Part shown: positions 8,274 to 17,709 of the stretch, piece by piece
Layout: each line of letters starts with the position of its first letter
How positions within the stretch are numbered: position 1 is the first letter of the stretch
DNA from: Palleronia caenipelagi
GTDB taxonomy: Bacteria > Pseudomonadota > Alphaproteobacteria > Rhodobacterales > Rhodobacteraceae
NCBI RefSeq assembly: GCF_007004065.1
Contig: NZ_VFSV01000011.1
Location: 1 to 64,000 of the forward strand
Reading direction: 5' to 3'
Length of the DNA stretch: 64,000 nt
Translations under genes and position numbers: made by a program
The notes under the pieces: model-generated
The model's input: only the letters and a program-made list of their open reading frames with translations
Told to the model about the DNA's origin: nothing
Databases searched by the model: none

Positions 8274-8888
8274 ATGTCCGATACCGCCCTCATGGAGCTG
8301 GCTGAGCAGATCAAGACCACGCGCCCCGACTGCGTGCTCTCGACCGAGACTGCCTTTGGCGAGCTGACGGTGCACGTGGCGCTGGCCTCGATACCGGCCT
8401 TTGTCGAGTACCTGCGCACCGATCCATCCATGCAATTCACGTCCCTCGTGGACATTACCGCGATCGATCACCCGGCCCGGGACGCCCGGTTCGACGTGGT
8501 CTATCACTTCCTGTCCATGTGGCAGAACCAGCGGATCCGTCTCAAAGCACAGGTGCGCGAGGAGGAGATGGTCGCCTCGATCAGCAAGATTCATCCCTCG
8601 GCGGGCTGGTTCGAGCGTGAGGTGTTCGACATGTTCGGCATCCTGTTCTCCGGCCACGATGATCTGCGGCGGATCCTCACGGATTACGGGTTCCGCGGCC
8701 ATCCGCTGCGCAAGGATTTCCCCACCACCGGCTATGTCGAGGTCCGCTACGACGAAGCCGTCAAGCGCGTGGTCTACGAGCCCGTGAGCCTCGTTCAGGA
8801 ATACCGTCAGTTTGACTTCATGAGCCCGTGGGAAGGCGCGGAGTACATCCTGCCGGGCGACGAGAAGTCGGCGAAGGACGCGGGCTGA
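8274..8888 (+). CDS. nuoC: NADH-quinone oxidoreductase subunit C
   Basis: The 30-kDa-type subunit of the peripheral arm. The 204-residue protein ends with the family signature [15 protein letters not shown] and [19 protein letters not shown]. It binds NuoD and NuoB and has no cofactor. NuoC is a separate gene here, as in alphaproteobacteria and mitochondria; in some gammaproteobacteria it is fused to NuoD. GAGGAAGGA precedes the start at 8274. Confidence 0.96.
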   Translation: MSDTALMELAEQIKTTRPDCVLSTETAFGELTVHVALASIPAFVEYLRTDPSMQFTSLVDITAIDHPARDARFDVVYHFLSMWQNQRIRLKAQVREEEMVASISKIHPSAGWFEREVFDMFGILFSGHDDLRRILTDYGFRGHPLRKDFPTTGYVEVRYDEAVKRVVYEPVSLVQEYRQFDFMSPWEGAEYILPGDEKSAKDAG

Positions 8889-8964
8889 CAGGCGTGCGGC
8901 CGGTGCGCTGCGCATATGAGTTTGGATCCTCAGACAACGGTCTGACTGGAATAGGGATCGCGAG

Positions 8965-10176
8965 ATGAAGGACACACAATTCGACGACGCTCGTACCGAC
9001 GAGCAGCAGATCCGCAACTTTAACATCAACTTTGGCCCGCAGCACCCCGCGGCTCATGGTGTTTTGCGGATGGTGCTGGAGCTGGACGGGGAAATCGTCG
9101 AGCGCTGCGACCCCCATATCGGTCTGCTCCATCGCGGCACAGAAAAGCTGATGGAGAGCCGCACTTATCTCCAGAACCTGCCCTATCTCGACCGCCTCGA
9201 CTACGTGGCGCCGATGAATCAGGAGCACGCCTGGTGTATGGCCATCGAAAAGCTCTGCGATATCGAGGTGCCTCGCCGCGGCCAGCTTATTCGCGTGCTG
9301 TTCTGCGAGATGGGCCGGATTTTGAACCACCTGCTGAACGTCACAACTCAGGCCATGGACGTGGGCGCTTTGACACCGCCGCTTTGGGGCTTCGAAGAGC
9401 GCGAGAAGCTCATGGTGTTCTACGAAGCCGCCTGTGGCGCGCGTCTCCACGCAAACTACTTCCGCCCCGGTGGGGTTCATCAGGACCTGACTCCCAAGCT
9501 GATCGATCAGATCGACGAGTGGTGCGATAGTTTCCCGCAGGTGCTGGATGACATTGACGGGCTGTTGACCGACAACCGGATCTTCAAGCAGCGCAATGTA
9601 GATATCGGCATCGTCGATCAGAAGATCATCGAGGATTGGGGCTTCTCCGGCGTGATGGTGCGTGGCTCTGGCTTCGCCTGGGATCTGCGCCGCGCTCAGC
9701 CCTACGAATGCTACGACGAGTTCGAGTTCCAGATCCCCATTGGCAAGAATGGCGACTGCTACGACCGTTATCTCTGCCGGATGCAAGAGATGCGCGAATC
9801 GATTCATATCATGAAGCAGGCCATCGAAAAGCTCCGCGCCGAGCCCGGCCCGGTGATGCATCGGGGCAAACTCAGCCCGCCGACCCGCGGTGATATGAAG
9901 ACCTCGATGGAAGCGCTGATTCACCACTTCAAGCTCTACACCGAAGGCTTCCACGTCCCCGCCGGCGAGGTCTACGCCGCCGTCGAGGCGCCCAAGGGCG
10001 AGTTCGGCGTCTACATGGTTTCCGACGGCTCGAATAAACCCTATCGCGCGAAACTCCGCGCACCGGGCTATCTGCACCTTCAAGCCATCGACCACATCGC
10101 CAAGGGCCACCAGCTCGCCGACGTCTCCGCCATCATCGGCACGCTCGACGTGGTGTTCGGAGAGATCGACCGATGA
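8965..10176 (+). CDS. nuoD: NADH-quinone oxidoreductase subunit D
   Basis: The 49-kDa-type subunit, related to the large subunit of NiFe hydrogenases and forming the quinone site with NuoB. The 403-residue protein has the conserved [14 protein letters not shown] near residue 26 with the quinone-site histidine, [11 protein letters not shown] (about 74-84), and a C-terminal D-V-V-F-G-E-I-D-R end. The following lipoprotein gene overlaps its stop as ATGA. Confidence 0.97.
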   Translation: MKDTQFDDARTDEQQIRNFNINFGPQHPAAHGVLRMVLELDGEIVERCDPHIGLLHRGTEKLMESRTYLQNLPYLDRLDYVAPMNQEHAWCMAIEKLCDIEVPRRGQLIRVLFCEMGRILNHLLNVTTQAMDVGALTPPLWGFEEREKLMVFYEAACGARLHANYFRPGGVHQDLTPKLIDQIDEWCDSFPQVLDDIDGLLTDNRIFKQRNVDIGIVDQKIIEDWGFSGVMVRGSGFAWDLRRAQPYECYDEFEFQIPIGKNGDCYDRYLCRMQEMRESIHIMKQAIEKLRAEPGPVMHRGKLSPPTRGDMKTSMEALIHHFKLYTEGFHVPAGEVYAAVEAPKGEFGVYMVSDGSNKPYRAKLRAPGYLHLQAIDHIAKGHQLADVSAIIGTLDVVFGEIDR

Positions 10177-10493
10177 AATATGTTATTTTCCTGGGCCTCT
10201 TGGCTCTTGTGGCGTGTAACATCCGTACCGAGCCGAACCAGTTTAGTGATCAAGGCAGGTTCCTTGCAGCTATCGAAGCTCAAGGTTGCAGCTTCGATCC
10301 GGAGAACCCGCCAGCGTTCGCCGCGACAAATGTGAGAACGCTCAATGAAGGTCAGGCGGACGATATACCAAATTCGGTTTTGGCGAGAGCCTATACAGAT
10401 GATCTTATAGAGCAGGGCGTGCTACGTCGCGGGGCGGGAACAGATGGACGGCCACTCATTTTCTCGAATGCTGGTCGCTGTGCGGCATCCTGA
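10173..10493 (+). CDS. Small predicted lipoprotein within the nuo operon
   Basis: A 106-residue product beginning [16 protein letters not shown], with a clear lipobox (L-V-A-C, acylated Cys15), so it is probably membrane-tethered on the periplasmic side. Mature part contains CSFDPENPP and a C-terminal GRC, which could pair as a disulfide. It overlaps the nuoD stop (ATGA), which couples it to nuoD, yet its codons are visibly less GC-rich than those of its neighbours. No family is recognised; a structural or assembly role in complex I is speculation. Confidence 0.7.
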   Translation: MKYVIFLGLLALVACNIRTEPNQFSDQGRFLAAIEAQGCSFDPENPPAFAATNVRTLNEGQADDIPNSVLARAYTDDLIEQGVLRRGAGTDGRPLIFSNAGRCAAS

Positions 10494-10586
10494 GCCTAAA
10501 GACGCTCTCAATTGCCGGAGACCGCACTTCCCTTTCGCCGCCGCTTTCGCTAGGTGACGGCAGACTTTGTCCGAGAGAGGCCCGCC

Positions 10587-11357
10587 ATGCTTCGCCGTTT
10601 GCACCCCGAACAGCCTGACAGTTTCGAGTTCACGCCCGAGAACCGGAAGTGGGCCGAGGCTCAGATCACCAAATATCCCGAGGGGCGTCAGGCCTCTGCG
10701 ATCATCGCGCTGCTGTGGAGAGCGCAGGAGCAAGAGGGCTGGCTGACCCGTCCGGCGATCGAATATGTCGCGGATATGCTGGGCATGGCCTATATCCGCG
10801 CGCTCGAAGTGGCGACCTTCTACTTCATGTTCCAATTGCAGCCCACCGGCTCCGTGGCTCATGTGCAGATTTGCGGTACCACCTCGTGCATGATCTGTGG
10901 TGCTGAGGACCTGATCGGCGTGTGTCAGGACAAGATCGCTCCCAACCCGTTCCAGCTGTCGGAAGATGGCAAGTTCACATGGGAAGAGGTCGAGTGCCTG
11001 GGGGCCTGTGCCAACGCTCCCATGGCGCAGATCGGTAAGGATTATTACGAAGACCTGACCGCCGAGAGTTTCGCGCAGATCCTCGAAGATCTGGCTGCTG
11101 GCAAGGTCCCTCAGCCGGGCTCCGCGCAGGGCCGATTTTCGTCCGAGCCTGCCGGTGGTCTAACCAGCCTTGATGGCGATCATGTGAGCGATCACAACGC
11201 GTCGGTCGATCTCGCGGTGCGCATTGGTGACACGGTCAAGCGCATCGACGGCACTGAAGTGCCGCTGCTGGCACCGTGGAACAAACCCGACCACGACGGG
11301 GCGCGCCCGCCGGAGGCAGTCGACCGCTCGCGCCTTGTTCCCGCCAACAAGGCCTGA
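10587..11357 (+). CDS. nuoE: NADH-quinone oxidoreductase subunit E
   Basis: The 24-kDa-type subunit holding [2Fe-2S] cluster N1a. Ligands are visible as Cys96 and Cys101 (CGTTSC) and Cys137 and Cys141 (CLGAC). At 256 residues it is about 90 longer than the minimal family. The extra C-terminal tail (about 170-256) is acidic/polar and ends [10 protein letters not shown], a feature of Rhodobacterales NuoE. ATG 10587 follows GAGAGAGG (10573-10580); an upstream in-frame start at 10554 lacks a site. A terminator-like hairpin follows the gene. Confidence 0.95.
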   Translation: MLRRLHPEQPDSFEFTPENRKWAEAQITKYPEGRQASAIIALLWRAQEQEGWLTRPAIEYVADMLGMAYIRALEVATFYFMFQLQPTGSVAHVQICGTTSCMICGAEDLIGVCQDKIAPNPFQLSEDGKFTWEEVECLGACANAPMAQIGKDYYEDLTAESFAQILEDLAAGKVPQPGSAQGRFSSEPAGGLTSLDGDHVSDHNASVDLAVRIGDTVKRIDGTEVPLLAPWNKPDHDGARPPEAVDRSRLVPANKA

Positions 11358-11375
11358 TCTTTTCGGGACAGATCC

Positions 11376-11408
11376 GGGCCGCATCCGACAGGATTGCGGC
11401 CTTCTTTC
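11376..11408 (+). terminator. Hairpin behind nuoE
   Basis: GGGCCGCATCC (11376-11386) and GGATTGCGGCC (11391-11401) can pair around a GACA loop with one bulged base, followed by TTCTTTCC. It resembles an attenuating terminator inside the nuo operon and could lower expression of the following accessory genes or stabilise the upstream mRNA. Full termination is unlikely because nuoF and later genes would need another promoter. Confidence 0.5.
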
Positions 11409-11516
11409 CTCAGTTTGCGCAATAATCCGCATCGAGGGGAGACAAACGCGATATTGCGTTCTAGATTTCCTGTTGAGCGTGCGCCTGTAAGCGTGTCGAC
11501 AACAGGGATACCAACT

Positions 11517-12416
11517 ATGACGAAACAAACACCAAATTCGTTTCTGCTGATCGGCGCGATTGCCGGCGGCATCGCTTTCGTGGCCTTCGTGGCCTTGCTG
11601 AGCTTGGGCGGATTTAACGTCTCGCCGGCCGCATTTCTGGCTATCGTGATCGGCGCTGCAGTCGCGATTTTCCTGTTTCTTGGATTTCATAAGAGTCCAG
11701 AACGGGTGGCGCCGGACCTTTCGCCCAGAACCGACGGTCCGATTCGAGATGTGACGCGGGAACCCGGCACCGCAGGTGTTACGCCGGGCAGTGCGGGTGG
11801 TGCAGCCGTCGTCGCGGCGACCCACGCGGATGCTGGTTCGGACGATGCTGGACATGGCGCAGCGGATCCTGAGCCGGCGGCCGAGGCTTCGTCCGACGGA
11901 GCGGTGGCATCCGAGACCACGGCGGACGAGGCTGAGATCGCGGCCCGTGATGCCGCTACCGTGCAGAGTGATGCCGATGCCGATGTTGGTACAGCCGACT
12001 CTGGGGAAATCAAATCGGCCGTTGCCGCTGAGCCAGTCGCAGAAACCGTTATGGCCCCGCAGCCCTTCCTGTCTGACGCCCCCGCTGAGACGCATGTCGC
12101 GCAGGAGAACGCCGACGACAGTGCTGAGGTTGCCGAAGAGGAGCGCGGCGTCGAACCCGAGCGTCTGACAGCCGCCCGCGAAGGTGGACCGGACGACCTG
12201 AAGTTGATCAAGGGGGTGGGACCGAAGCTGGAGCAGCTCTTGCACCGCCTCGGATTCTACCATTTCGATCAGGTCGCCTCCTGGAGCGACAGCGAAGTGG
12301 CTTGGGTTGACCACAATCTTGAGGGTTTCAAAGGACGCGTCAGCCGCGACGATTGGGTCGCGCAGGCGAAGATCCTCGCCGCAGGTGGCGAAACGGAGTT
12401 CTCCCGTCGCCAATGA
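11517..12416 (+). CDS. Membrane-anchored helix-hairpin-helix protein of the nuo operon
   Basis: A 299-residue protein. Two membrane segments lie at about 9-30 and 38-57, then a long Ala/Asp/Glu-rich low-complexity linker (about 60-225), then a compact domain (about 226-299) with LKLIKGVGPKLEQLLHRLGF and an LEGFKGRVSRDDW segment. The domain matches the helix-hairpin-helix (FEN1-like 5' nuclease fold) module that Rhodobacterales attach to proteins such as ribosomal L21 and, in my recollection, some NuoE. It probably binds another macromolecule; no nuclease motif is seen. ATG 11517 is chosen because hydrophobic sequence starts right after it; upstream in-frame codons look non-coding. Confidence 0.75.
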   Translation: MTKQTPNSFLLIGAIAGGIAFVAFVALLSLGGFNVSPAAFLAIVIGAAVAIFLFLGFHKSPERVAPDLSPRTDGPIRDVTREPGTAGVTPGSAGGAAVVAATHADAGSDDAGHGAADPEPAAEASSDGAVASETTADEAEIAARDAATVQSDADADVGTADSGEIKSAVAAEPVAETVMAPQPFLSDAPAETHVAQENADDSAEVAEEERGVEPERLTAAREGGPDDLKLIKGVGPKLEQLLHRLGFYHFDQVASWSDSEVAWVDHNLEGFKGRVSRDDWVAQAKILAAGGETEFSRRQ

Positions 12417-12470
12417 TGCGTTAGAGGGGCGGTGAGTTTCACCGTCCCAACCCCAGCAGAATACGACCAG

Positions 12471-12689
12471 ATGAGCGATGATGATCTGAAAATTGCCCGC
12501 CAGGCCCGCAATATTGGTGTGGTTATGGCGATGACGATGATCATCTGGATGGCGATCCAGCTTATTGGGGCGTCGCTGGGGTTGCCGGGGCAGCTGGTCT
12601 ACGTCGCCGATGCCGCGGCGCTCATCGCTTTTGTCTGGGCACTGGTCGCGACCTTTCGTATCTGGCAAAAGCGGCGTAATCAGCGCTAA
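12471..12689 (+). CDS. DUF5337-like two-helix membrane protein
   Basis: A 72-residue protein starting MSDDDLKIARQARNIGVV, with two hydrophobic helices (about 15-34 and 42-62) and a basic end (WQKRRNQR). The charged start, two helices and position just before nuoF match DUF5337 proteins of Rhodobacterales nuo operons. Function is unknown. An in-frame GTG at 12432 would add 13 residues, but its purine-rich site is only 2 bp away, so ATG 12471 is preferred; the start is uncertain. Confidence 0.72.
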   Translation: MSDDDLKIARQARNIGVVMAMTMIIWMAIQLIGASLGLPGQLVYVADAAALIAFVWALVATFRIWQKRRNQR

Positions 12690-12722
12690 GAAGGCGCATC
12701 TTACAGACCGAGGCGAGGCACC

Positions 12723-14003
12723 ATGCTCGACGACAAGGACCGCATCTTTACGAACCTCTACGGTATGCGTGACCGTTCTCTGGCCGGGGCAAAGGCCCGG
12801 GGCCATTGGGACGGCACCGCAGATATCATCAAGAAGGGGCGCGACTGGATCGTTCAGGAGATGAAGGATTCGGGTCTGCGCGGTCGTGGAGGGGCAGGCT
12901 TTCCCACCGGGCTGAAATGGTCCTTCATGCCGAAGGAGTCCGATGGCCGCCCGTCTTATCTCGTGGTCAACGCTGATGAGTCGGAGCCGGGCACCTGCAA
13001 GGACCGGGAAATCATGCGCCACGATCCGCATACGCTGATCGAAGGCTGCCTGATCGCCTCCTTCGCCATGAACGCCCATGCCTGCTACATCTATATTCGC
13101 GGCGAATACATCCGCGAGCGCGAAGCCCTGCAGGCCGCGATCGATGCAGCCTACGATGATGGTTTGCTTGGCAAAAACGCAGCCGGCTCCGGCTGGGACT
13201 TTGACCTTTATCTGGCCCATGGCGCTGGCGCCTATATCTGCGGTGAGGAAACCGCGCTGATCGAGAGCCTCGAGGGCAAGAAGGGGATGCCTCGCATGAA
13301 GCCGCCCTTCCCAGCGGGCGCGGGTCTCTATGGGTGCCCAACGACGGTGAACAACGTCGAATCAATCGCGGTTGTGCCCACCATCCTTCGGCGCGGTGCC
13401 TCTTGGTTCAGCTCTTTCGGGCGCGAGAACAATGCGGGCACGAAGCTGTTTGCGATTTCCGGGCATGTGAATAAACCCTGTGTGGTCGAAGAGGCCATGT
13501 CGATCCCGTTCGAAGAGCTGATCGAGAAACATTGTGGTGGCATCCGTGGCGGCTGGGACAATCTCAAGGCGGTGATTCCGGGCGGGTCCTCCGTGCCCTG
13601 CCTGCCCGGCAAAACGATTCGCGAAGGGATCATGGACTTTGACTGGCTGCGCGAGCACCAGTCGGGCCTCGGCACTGCCGCGGTGATCGTGATGGACAAC
13701 TCCACCGACATGATCAAAGCCATCTGGCGTCTGTCGAAGTTTTACAAGCACGAGAGTTGCGGCCAGTGCACCCCCTGCCGCGAAGGTACCGGCTGGATGA
13801 TGCGAGTCATGGACCGTCTGGTCAAAGGAGAGGCGGAGATCGAAGAGATCGACATGCTGCTCGACGTGACCAAGCAGGTCGAAGGCCACACGATCTGCGC
13901 TTTGGGCGACGCGGCGGCCTGGCCGATTCAAGGTCTGATTCGCCACTTCCGCGACGAGATTGAGGACCGCGTCCGTCAGAAGCGCGCCATCGCCGCTGAG
14001 TGA
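12723..14003 (+). CDS. nuoF: NADH-quinone oxidoreductase subunit F
   Basis: The 51-kDa-type NADH-oxidising subunit with FMN and [4Fe-4S] cluster N3. The 426-residue protein has the nucleotide/FMN loop [10 protein letters not shown] (54-63), a second glycine-rich region at [14 protein letters not shown] (about 173-186), and cluster ligands Cys346, Cys349, Cys352 ([11 protein letters not shown]) and Cys392. CGAGGCACC precedes the start. It is followed by three small exported-protein genes before nuoG. Confidence 0.97.
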   Translation: MLDDKDRIFTNLYGMRDRSLAGAKARGHWDGTADIIKKGRDWIVQEMKDSGLRGRGGAGFPTGLKWSFMPKESDGRPSYLVVNADESEPGTCKDREIMRHDPHTLIEGCLIASFAMNAHACYIYIRGEYIREREALQAAIDAAYDDGLLGKNAAGSGWDFDLYLAHGAGAYICGEETALIESLEGKKGMPRMKPPFPAGAGLYGCPTTVNNVESIAVVPTILRRGASWFSSFGRENNAGTKLFAISGHVNKPCVVEEAMSIPFEELIEKHCGGIRGGWDNLKAVIPGGSSVPCLPGKTIREGIMDFDWLREHQSGLGTAAVIVMDNSTDMIKAIWRLSKFYKHESCGQCTPCREGTGWMMRVMDRLVKGEAEIEEIDMLLDVTKQVEGHTICALGDAAAWPIQGLIRHFRDEIEDRVRQKRAIAAE

Positions 14004-14087
14004 GGCGGCCTGCTCTGGAGACTTGCCACCGCGCGCCGCGCTCCGGTGCGCGGTGTGCTCACGACGACATTGAGGCGAGGTGACCCA

Positions 14088-14444
14088 GTGCGACATGTGA
14101 TTCTGTTCGTTCTTCTCGCGGTGACTGTGGCGGCTTGTGGCCGGGTCCCAATCCCACGAATCGGTCTGTTTGACCGAATGGTGCCGGAGACCCGGCTTCC
14201 CTATTCCGCCCGGATCACCGCCCCCCGTGGCGCGCGCAGTTTTGACGTTGTGGTGGCGTCGCGGGGCGCACCTCTGGAGGCTGTTCGTGATACTGTGCGG
14301 TTCCACGCAACCCGCCACTGCCTCATTGGCTTTGGAAATTCGGCAATCCGCTGGAATGCCGTTCCGGGGGATCCCGCACGCTGGATTGCGCAGCCGGACG
14401 GTCGCGGGCGCGATGTCTACTCTGGCACCTGCGTCGGACGCTGA
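14088..14444 (+). CDS. Small predicted lipoprotein within the nuo operon
   Basis: A 118-residue product from GTG 14088 with MRHVILFVLLAVTVAACG, a lipoprotein signal with lipobox V-A-A-C and acylated Cys17. GAGGCGAGG (14072-14080) fits this start better than the upstream in-frame codon at 14046. The mature part has F-x-V-x-V, then APLE, then a His-Cys pair, and a C-terminal G-T-C. The same pattern occurs in the secreted protein at 15036-15431, so the two may be distant paralogues with one conserved disulfide. Function unknown. Confidence 0.65.
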   Translation: MRHVILFVLLAVTVAACGRVPIPRIGLFDRMVPETRLPYSARITAPRGARSFDVVVASRGAPLEAVRDTVRFHATRHCLIGFGNSAIRWNAVPGDPARWIAQPDGRGRDVYSGTCVGR

Positions 14445-14622
14445 TGCGGCGGCCCGATCCGGGGCTTTCGATCACGACCGGTGAAATGTGGCACGGCAGA
14501 TGAAACTTCTGCCCGTGTTATTGCTTAACCACATGAGACCATGCTGTCTCGGCCCAGGTGCGGGTCGCATATCCGCGCCGACCTGTGTTTTGGAGACACG
14601 GCCTAGCCCGTGAGGAAATAAG

Positions 14623-15033
14623 ATGAATGTGAAGGTTCTGTTGATTGCGTGTATCACTCTGACCAGTGGTGTCGCGGGCGCCAGTGCGGCGCAGACGCCT
14701 CTGGACCAGCACCCAAGGGTCCGGGACAGCTTTTACGCGATTGGTCTGGCGGATCAGATCCGGCGGAATTGCCCGCAGATCCAGCCGCGGCTGGTCCGCG
14801 CCTACACCTTCATCAAATCTCTTGAGCGGTGGGCCCTCAATTCCGGGTATACCGAAGCGGACGTGGATGCTTTGACCGATAACAAAGCTGCGCGGTCTGC
14901 GCTGGAGGCTGAAATCGCGCGCGACCTGGCCGCGCGTGGGGCGACGCCGGGCAATGCGGCCGGGTATTGCAAGGTGGGTCGCGAGGAAATCGCCCGAGGA
15001 ACTCGGGCCGGTAGCTTCTTGAAAGGGAATTGA
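14623..15033 (+). CDS. DUF5333-like secreted protein of the nuo operon
   Basis: A 136-residue protein with a signal peptide (1 to about 22, ending G-A-S-A-A) and a helical mature part containing LADQIRRNCPQIQPRL and GYCKVGREEI. This and the place between nuoF and nuoG match DUF5333 proteins of Rhodobacterales. Two mature cysteines (in RNCPQ and GYCKV) may form a disulfide. Expected in the periplasm; no reaction known. GTGAGGAAAT precedes the start. Its stop is two bases from the next gene's ATG. Confidence 0.75.
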   Translation: MNVKVLLIACITLTSGVAGASAAQTPLDQHPRVRDSFYAIGLADQIRRNCPQIQPRLVRAYTFIKSLERWALNSGYTEADVDALTDNKAARSALEAEIARDLAARGATPGNAAGYCKVGREEIARGTRAGSFLKGN

Positions 15034-15035
15034 AT

Positions 15036-15431
15036 ATGAAATTCGTTCTGGCGGCCTGCGTGGCCCTTGCGGCGGCCCCTGCGTTTGCAGGTGGTGCACC
15101 CGGTGTAACAAAGGGCGCGGCCAAGCCCTGCTATCCCGAAGATCGGCTCAACCTCTGCCCGGTCCCGCCGGTTCCCGTCCACCGTCCGGGTTACATCCCG
15201 CCCTATATCCCCAGCTCGACCAAGGTCGTCACCGGCAGCAAGGGCGGTTTCTTCGTCTATGTCCGCCCCAATGCGGCGCCCTACGAGCAGGCATTGGAGC
15301 AAGCGGGCTACGCCGCTGCCGTGCACTGTGGGCGCCAGCAGGGTGAGCAGGTCGTGGCTCACCTCAGCTCGACCGCACGTTATGCCGAATCGGATATCGA
15401 AGCGTGGGAATTTGCCGGAGCGTGCAAATAA
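15036..15431 (+). CDS. Small secreted cysteine-containing protein of the nuo operon
   Basis: A 131-residue protein with signal peptide MKFVLAACVALAAAPAFA (cleavage after residue 18). The early mature part is proline-rich with CYPEDRLNLCPVPPVPV, then comes G-G-F-F-V-Y-V, APYE, His-Cys, and a C-terminal G-A-C-K. ATG 15036 follows the preceding stop by 2 bp and AAAGGGAA lies just upstream. The second half resembles the lipoprotein at 14088-14444 in its cysteine pattern. No known family; periplasmic by prediction. Confidence 0.65.
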   Translation: MKFVLAACVALAAAPAFAGGAPGVTKGAAKPCYPEDRLNLCPVPPVPVHRPGYIPPYIPSSTKVVTGSKGGFFVYVRPNAAPYEQALEQAGYAAAVHCGRQQGEQVVAHLSSTARYAESDIEAWEFAGACK

Positions 15432-15557
15432 TCTGCGCGACAAATCGCAGTAAACGTCTAAGAAGCGGTTTTCGCCGCCGCTGATCCGGGTTAGGACGCT
15501 GTCCAAGGGCGTCCCCAGCCACGGGCACGCCTTCCGGACTATCTTGGAGACGTGCCC

Positions 15558-17567
15558 ATGAGCGATCTGCGCAAGATCATCGTTGACGGCCAGGAGATCG
15601 AAGTCGATCCGGCCATGACCCTTCTGCAAGCCTGCGAGCAGGTCGCCGATATCGAGATCCCGCGCTTCTGCTATCACGAGCGCTTGTCCATCGCCGGCAA
15701 CTGCCGGATGTGTCTCGTGGAGGTCGTCGGTGGTCCGCCGAAGCCCGCAGCGTCCTGTGCCATGCAGGTCAAGGATCTGCGTCCGGGCCGCAACGGCGAA
15801 CCGCCGGAGATCAAAACAAAGTCTCCCATGGTGAAGAAAGCCCGCGAGGGCGTGATGGAGTTTCTGCTGATCAACCACCCGCTCGATTGCCCGATCTGCG
15901 ATCAGGGCGGCGAGTGTGATTTGCAGGATCAGGCCATGGCTTATGGCGTGGATTTCTCCCGCTTCCGCGAGCCGAAGCGCGCCTCGACCAACATGGATCT
16001 CGGCCCGTTGGTCAGCACCACCATGACCCGATGCATTTCCTGCACCCGCTGCGTGCGGTTCATCACCGAGGTCGCAGGCATGCCCGAACTGGGCCAGACC
16101 GGACGCGGCGAAGATTCGGAGATCACGTCCTACCTGGGCCAGACTCTTGATTCGGAAATGCAGGGCAACATCATCGACCTCTGCCCGGTTGGTGCGTTGA
16201 CCTCAAAGCCTTACGCATTCACCGCTCGGCCGTGGGAGCTGACCAAGACTGAGACCATCGACGTGATCGACGCGCTCGGCTCGAATATCCGGGTCGATAC
16301 CAAGGGCCGTGAGGTCAAGCGGATCATGCCGCGCAACCATGACGGCGTGAACGAGGAATGGCTCGCGGACCGCTCCCGCTTCATCTGGGATGGGCTGAAG
16401 CGCCAGCGCCTCGACCGCCCCTATATCCGTGAGAATGGCAAGCTGCGTCCCGCCGGTTGGTCCGAGGCGCTTGGCGCTGCTGCCTCTGCCTTGAAAGGCA
16501 AAACCGTCGCCGGTCTGGTGGGCGATCTAGCTCCCGCTGAGGCGATCTTTGCTCTTAAAGAATTGATCGAAGGGCAGGGCGGTCGCGTGGAATGTCGTCT
16601 GGGTGGTGAAGCACTGCCCGCCGGCAATCGTGGCGCTTATGCTGGCACGGCGTGCATCGAGGATATTGAAACCGCCGAGCGGATCCTGATCGTCGGGGCC
16701 AACCCCCGCAGCGAGGCGCCCGTGCTGAACTCCCGCATCCGCAAGGCCTGGAGCCGTGGTGCCGATGTGGCTGTGATCGGTGAGGCCGCCGACCTGACCT
16801 ATGAATACGCCCATCTGGGCACCAGCCCCGCCGATCTTGGCGTGCTGGACCTGCCGGAGATCGACGGGGCGACCGTGATCATCGTCGGTCAGGCCGCGCT
16901 GAGCCACGCAGACGGTGCTGGCGTGCTGGTCCGAGTGGCCGAGATCTCTGCCGCGCATCCGGGTGGCCATCTGATTCTGCACACCGCCGCCTCTCGCGTC
17001 GGGGCCATGGATCTGGGTGCCGTCACCGAAGGTGGGCTTGAGGCCGCGCTTGAGGGGGCCGAGGTGATCTACGCGCTGGGCGTGGACGAGATTGACCTGC
17101 CCGATGGTGCGTTCGTCGTTTATCAGGGGTCCCACGGTGATCGTGGTGCGCATCGTGCCGACATCATCCTGCCAGCGGCCTGCTACACCGAAGAGCAGGG
17201 GCTGTTCGTGAATCTCGAAGGTCGCCCGCAGCTTGCCCTGCGAGCCAATTTCGCACCGGGTGAAGCCAAGGAGAACTGGGCGATCCTGCGGGCGCTGTCC
17301 GCCGAGTTGGGGGCGACGCTGCCTTACGATTCGCTGAGCGCCCTGCGCCAGCGGCTCTGGGAGGGCGCTCCGCAGCTCAAGCAGATCGACGTCGTGGCTG
17401 AGAACACTCTGGAGACGCTTGAAAAAGGCGATCTGAGCGACACGGCGTTCGAGGGCAGCACGGGCGATCACTATCTGGTCAACCCGATTTGCCGAGCGAG
17501 TCCGCTCATGGCAGAGCTCAGCCGGAACGCGAAAGAGCGCAAGGCCGCGCCCATCGCAGCCGAGTAA
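15558..17567 (+). CDS. nuoG: NADH-quinone oxidoreductase subunit G
   Basis: The 75-kDa-type subunit that relays electrons through several Fe-S clusters. The 669-residue protein has the [2Fe-2S] N1b ligands Cys38, Cys49, Cys52 and Cys67; the N5 set His107, Cys111, Cys114 and Cys120; and the N4 set Cys159, Cys162, Cys165 and Cys209. The remaining part is a molybdopterin-oxidoreductase-like domain without the extra N7 cysteines, as in alphaproteobacteria and mitochondria. ATG 15558 with GGAGA at 15546-15550 is preferred to GTG 15552. Confidence 0.97.
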   Translation: MSDLRKIIVDGQEIEVDPAMTLLQACEQVADIEIPRFCYHERLSIAGNCRMCLVEVVGGPPKPAASCAMQVKDLRPGRNGEPPEIKTKSPMVKKAREGVMEFLLINHPLDCPICDQGGECDLQDQAMAYGVDFSRFREPKRASTNMDLGPLVSTTMTRCISCTRCVRFITEVAGMPELGQTGRGEDSEITSYLGQTLDSEMQGNIIDLCPVGALTSKPYAFTARPWELTKTETIDVIDALGSNIRVDTKGREVKRIMPRNHDGVNEEWLADRSRFIWDGLKRQRLDRPYIRENGKLRPAGWSEALGAAASALKGKTVAGLVGDLAPAEAIFALKELIEGQGGRVECRLGGEALPAGNRGAYAGTACIEDIETAERILIVGANPRSEAPVLNSRIRKAWSRGADVAVIGEAADLTYEYAHLGTSPADLGVLDLPEIDGATVIIVGQAALSHADGAGVLVRVAEISAAHPGGHLILHTAASRVGAMDLGAVTEGGLEAALEGAEVIYALGVDEIDLPDGAFVVYQGSHGDRGAHRADIILPAACYTEEQGLFVNLEGRPQLALRANFAPGEAKENWAILRALSAELGATLPYDSLSALRQRLWEGAPQLKQIDVVAENTLETLEKGDLSDTAFEGSTGDHYLVNPICRASPLMAELSRNAKERKAAPIAAE

Positions 17568-17709
17568 TGGGACCGGGGACCATCTTCTTTGCCCAAACTG
17601 GGGTCAAGAGGGTGGCGCTCCGGACGCAGATGAGTTTAACAAGCGGCGACCGCGTGTCTTGCCGAGATGCGCTCCGCCACAGTCACGCGATTGAGCCAGG
17701 GACCACTTC

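Noticed and set aside
11160-13220. 686-codon minus-strand frame over nuoE, HHH and nuoF genes
   Set aside because: Antisense to conserved Fe-S subunit genes with intact ligands; no start site and no domain.
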